NCBI RefSeq assembly: GCF_964340395.1 | Contig: NC_135554.1 | Coordinates: 26,297,592-26,361,591 of the forward strand | Origin: Glandiceps talaboti | Taxonomy: Eukaryota > Hemichordata > Enteropneusta > Spengelidae | Direction of reading: 5' to 3' | Length of the DNA stretch: 64,000 bases | Shown: in pieces, positions 63,417-64,000 of the stretch | Position numbering within the stretch: position 1 is the first letter of the stretch | How the letters are laid out: the number at the start of each line of letters is the position of its first letter | Notes under the pieces: generated by a model | Told to the model about the DNA's origin: nothing | The model's input: the letters and a program-made list of their open reading frames with translations, nothing else | Database searches by the model: none | Made by a program: the position numbers and the translations under genes

Positions 63417-63925
63417 TAGACAGACAGACAGGCAGATGCACACAGGCAAACACAGAGCCACACACATTGACAAACATATGGACACCACCCACACATACAC
63501 TTATGCACTCTCTTGTTCGTCTGTGAAATCTACAGTGGTTGATCTTCGCTGGGGGGGGGGGGGTGGGGTGCAAAATGATCTTTCTTCAGCCCTTTCAATC
63601 TGTAGCTGTGCGTCAGATTTCCTTGACAGTCAGTGGAATTGATGGACAAATGATATTGGCTATGTATTGGTGGTATAACCATCGCCATCCCATTCTAGTG
63701 CGCTTTCCATGCGTGGAATTGTATAGAACTAGTTGTTGGATTAGCTCTGTAGGGTCTCACACTCAAACACTGACTCACTTTTTGATATTTGTGTGTACTA
63801 AATGGGTATTTAATATATTCTGTTATTTTCAGAAACCAGTTGGTGGTAAGTGGTCAGCTTTGGGCCAAAGACAATGTACAGACTGTACCTGTGTCATCAT
63901 ATTCATACTGTTCTGGTGTGGTATG
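52880..63925 (+). CDS. SLC44A1: Choline transporter-like protein, CTL1 type, N-terminal part (continues beyond the right edge)
   Basis: Two exons are supported: 52880-52918 (MVMSWCCCRQEEA, perhaps starting at the second Met) and 63833-63925 (KPVGGKWSALGQRQCTDCTC then VIIFILFWCGM). The junction is phase 0. The order of a Cys-rich start, W-x-L, R-x-CTD and a hydrophobic helix ending in GM matches the start of vertebrate SLC44A1/CTL1 (MGCCSS... WKPLEDRSCTD... LLFILFCIGM). CTL1 is a multipass choline and ethanolamine transporter of the plasma and mitochondrial membranes. Early cysteines could be lipid-modified. The rest lies beyond the window after donor GTAAGT at 63926. Confidence 0.83.
55914..56371. 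repeat. 44-bp minisatellite, about 10 copies
   Basis: ATGATGTGTCATGATTTTAG then CCAATCACTGAAGGGTATAA and GTAA repeats every 44 bp. The left units have CCAATCCCTG and TGACATG, the right ones are nearly uniform. Confidence 0.95.
58155..58560. mobile_element. Foldback pair, about 405 bp
   Basis: TAGTCTAGTTCCTGAAGACT at 58155 and onward is inverted at 58475-58560 with about 90-bp arms and few mismatches. The terminal word TCTAGTTCC is shared with the element ends at 12345 and 14683, which suggests one family. Confidence 0.65.
59990..60480. repeat. Diverged tandem repeat of about 85 bp, six copies
   Basis: TACGAGGGGACATATATTGA-like words, AAATTTAGCAGGTCTAA and ATATTTCTTGAATTGTG recur in the same order about every 80-90 bp. 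Confidence 0.7.
60752..60832 (+). CDS. Possible alternative first exon of the CTL1-type gene
   Basis: ATG followed by VLDRSLSETYDDCCYKVREL then QRRISE and donor GTAGGA. Its 27 codons end in phase 0, the phase needed to join 63833. Upstream lie TATATATAG at about 60578 and an AP-1-type TGACTCA at about 60608. It could also be an unrelated short frame. Confidence 0.4.
61803..62202. repeat. Long CTGT repeat with CTGC interruptions
   Basis: About 400 bp of CTGT. Interruptions CTGCCTGCCTGC and CTCT recur at about 125-bp spacing (61853, 61975, 62096), so the block was also duplicated at a higher order. It gives false Cys-Leu-Ser-Val frames. Confidence 0.95.
62326..62585. repeat. AATAC and TAATG pentanucleotide repeats
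   Basis: AATAC/AACAC units at 62326-62450 grade into TAATG-type units at 62461-62585. Confidence 0.93.
62775..62910. repeat. ATGT-rich tract
   Basis: Runs of GTATGTATGTACATTGTATG and AGGTATACATGTATGTAT. Confidence 0.85.
63033..63435. repeat. Two CAGA/ACAG repeat tracts
   Basis: CAGA units at 63033-63070 and 63347-63433, complementary in type to the CTGT array at 61803. Confidence 0.92.
63833..63925 (+). CDS. SLC44A1: CTL1-type second coding exon with TM1
   Basis: TATTTTCAG acceptor; 31 codons KPVGGKWSALGQRQCTDCTC then VIIFILFWCGM; GTAAGT donor. The CTD and FILF motifs are the SLC44 family signature before and in TM1. Confidence 0.88.
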
Positions 63926-64000
63926 GTAAGTCAAATAAAAGTTGATATTAAACCCTCAGTGGTCATACACTGTACATCTCTAGTGCATAACTTTTGAGAT

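Larger units (their letters stand above)
60833..63832. other. Intron with dense simple repeats
   Basis: No exon seen before 63833. It holds the CTGT, AATAC, TAATG, ATGT and CAGA arrays listed separately and a poly-G run near 63551. Confidence 0.55.

Overview
The window is eukaryotic nuclear DNA, most likely from a marine bilaterian invertebrate. Coding sequence is split into short exons with GT/AG borders and long AT-rich introns. There are many simple repeats (TA, GA, CTGT/CAGA, AATAC), minisatellites and small DNA transposons. The frequent palindrome TACATGTA and the gene content fit a mollusc-like lophotrochozoan or an invertebrate deuterostome; the species cannot be named from sequence alone. 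No rRNA, tRNA, CRISPR or prokaryotic feature was seen.

Layout. (1) About 1-21.5 kb, minus strand: two tandem paralogous genes for secreted proteins. Gene A (21,446 to about 7,297) encodes a signal peptide, then four alternating somatomedin-B/CUB pairs, then a short tail; every internal exon has phase 1 at both ends. Gene B (4,683 and running off the left end) has a related signal peptide and two somatomedin-B modules in view. The two start regions share a nearly identical TATA-containing promoter of about 150 bp. (2) About 23.4-32.1 kb, minus strand: a nine-exon gene for an unrecognised 530-residue protein with an acidic, low-complexity N-terminal half and a helical, probably coiled-coil, C-terminal half. 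(3) 32.1-32.5 kb: a compact bidirectional promoter with a YY1-like site. (4) 32.5-42.6 kb, plus strand: a complete EFCAB7 orthologue, 13 coding exons and about 610 residues. (5) About 48-64 kb, plus strand: the 5' end of a choline-transporter-like gene (SLC44A1/CTL1 type), with one upstream first exon, one possible alternative first exon and the start of transmembrane segment 1; it runs off the right end.

Mobile and repeated DNA. The densest part is 28.9-33.1 kb around the bidirectional promoter. Two copies of one non-autonomous DNA transposon with subterminal CAACTCGGCCCA arrays each have an exact 8-bp target duplication. Between them lies a 1,217-bp foldback element with 556-bp arms and a 10-bp target duplication. 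Gene A introns hold a 54-bp minisatellite and a TA-array-bounded composite repeat with hairpins resembling hammerhead ribozyme cores. EFCAB7 introns hold minisatellites, one made of copies of an EFCAB7 exon end with its splice donor. A dispersed hairpin repeat, a SINE-like repeat, several MITE-like palindromes and a 44-bp minisatellite complete the picture.

How the genes relate. Genes A and B are a local duplication of an extracellular, cysteine-rich family. The unidentified coiled-coil gene and EFCAB7 are head-to-head and could share regulation. In human, as I recall it, EFCAB7 lies next to the kinetochore gene ITGB3BP (CENP-R) in a similar divergent arrangement, but sequence support for ITGB3BP here is weak. 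The CTL1-type gene is unrelated and follows an intergenic gap of about 5 kb.
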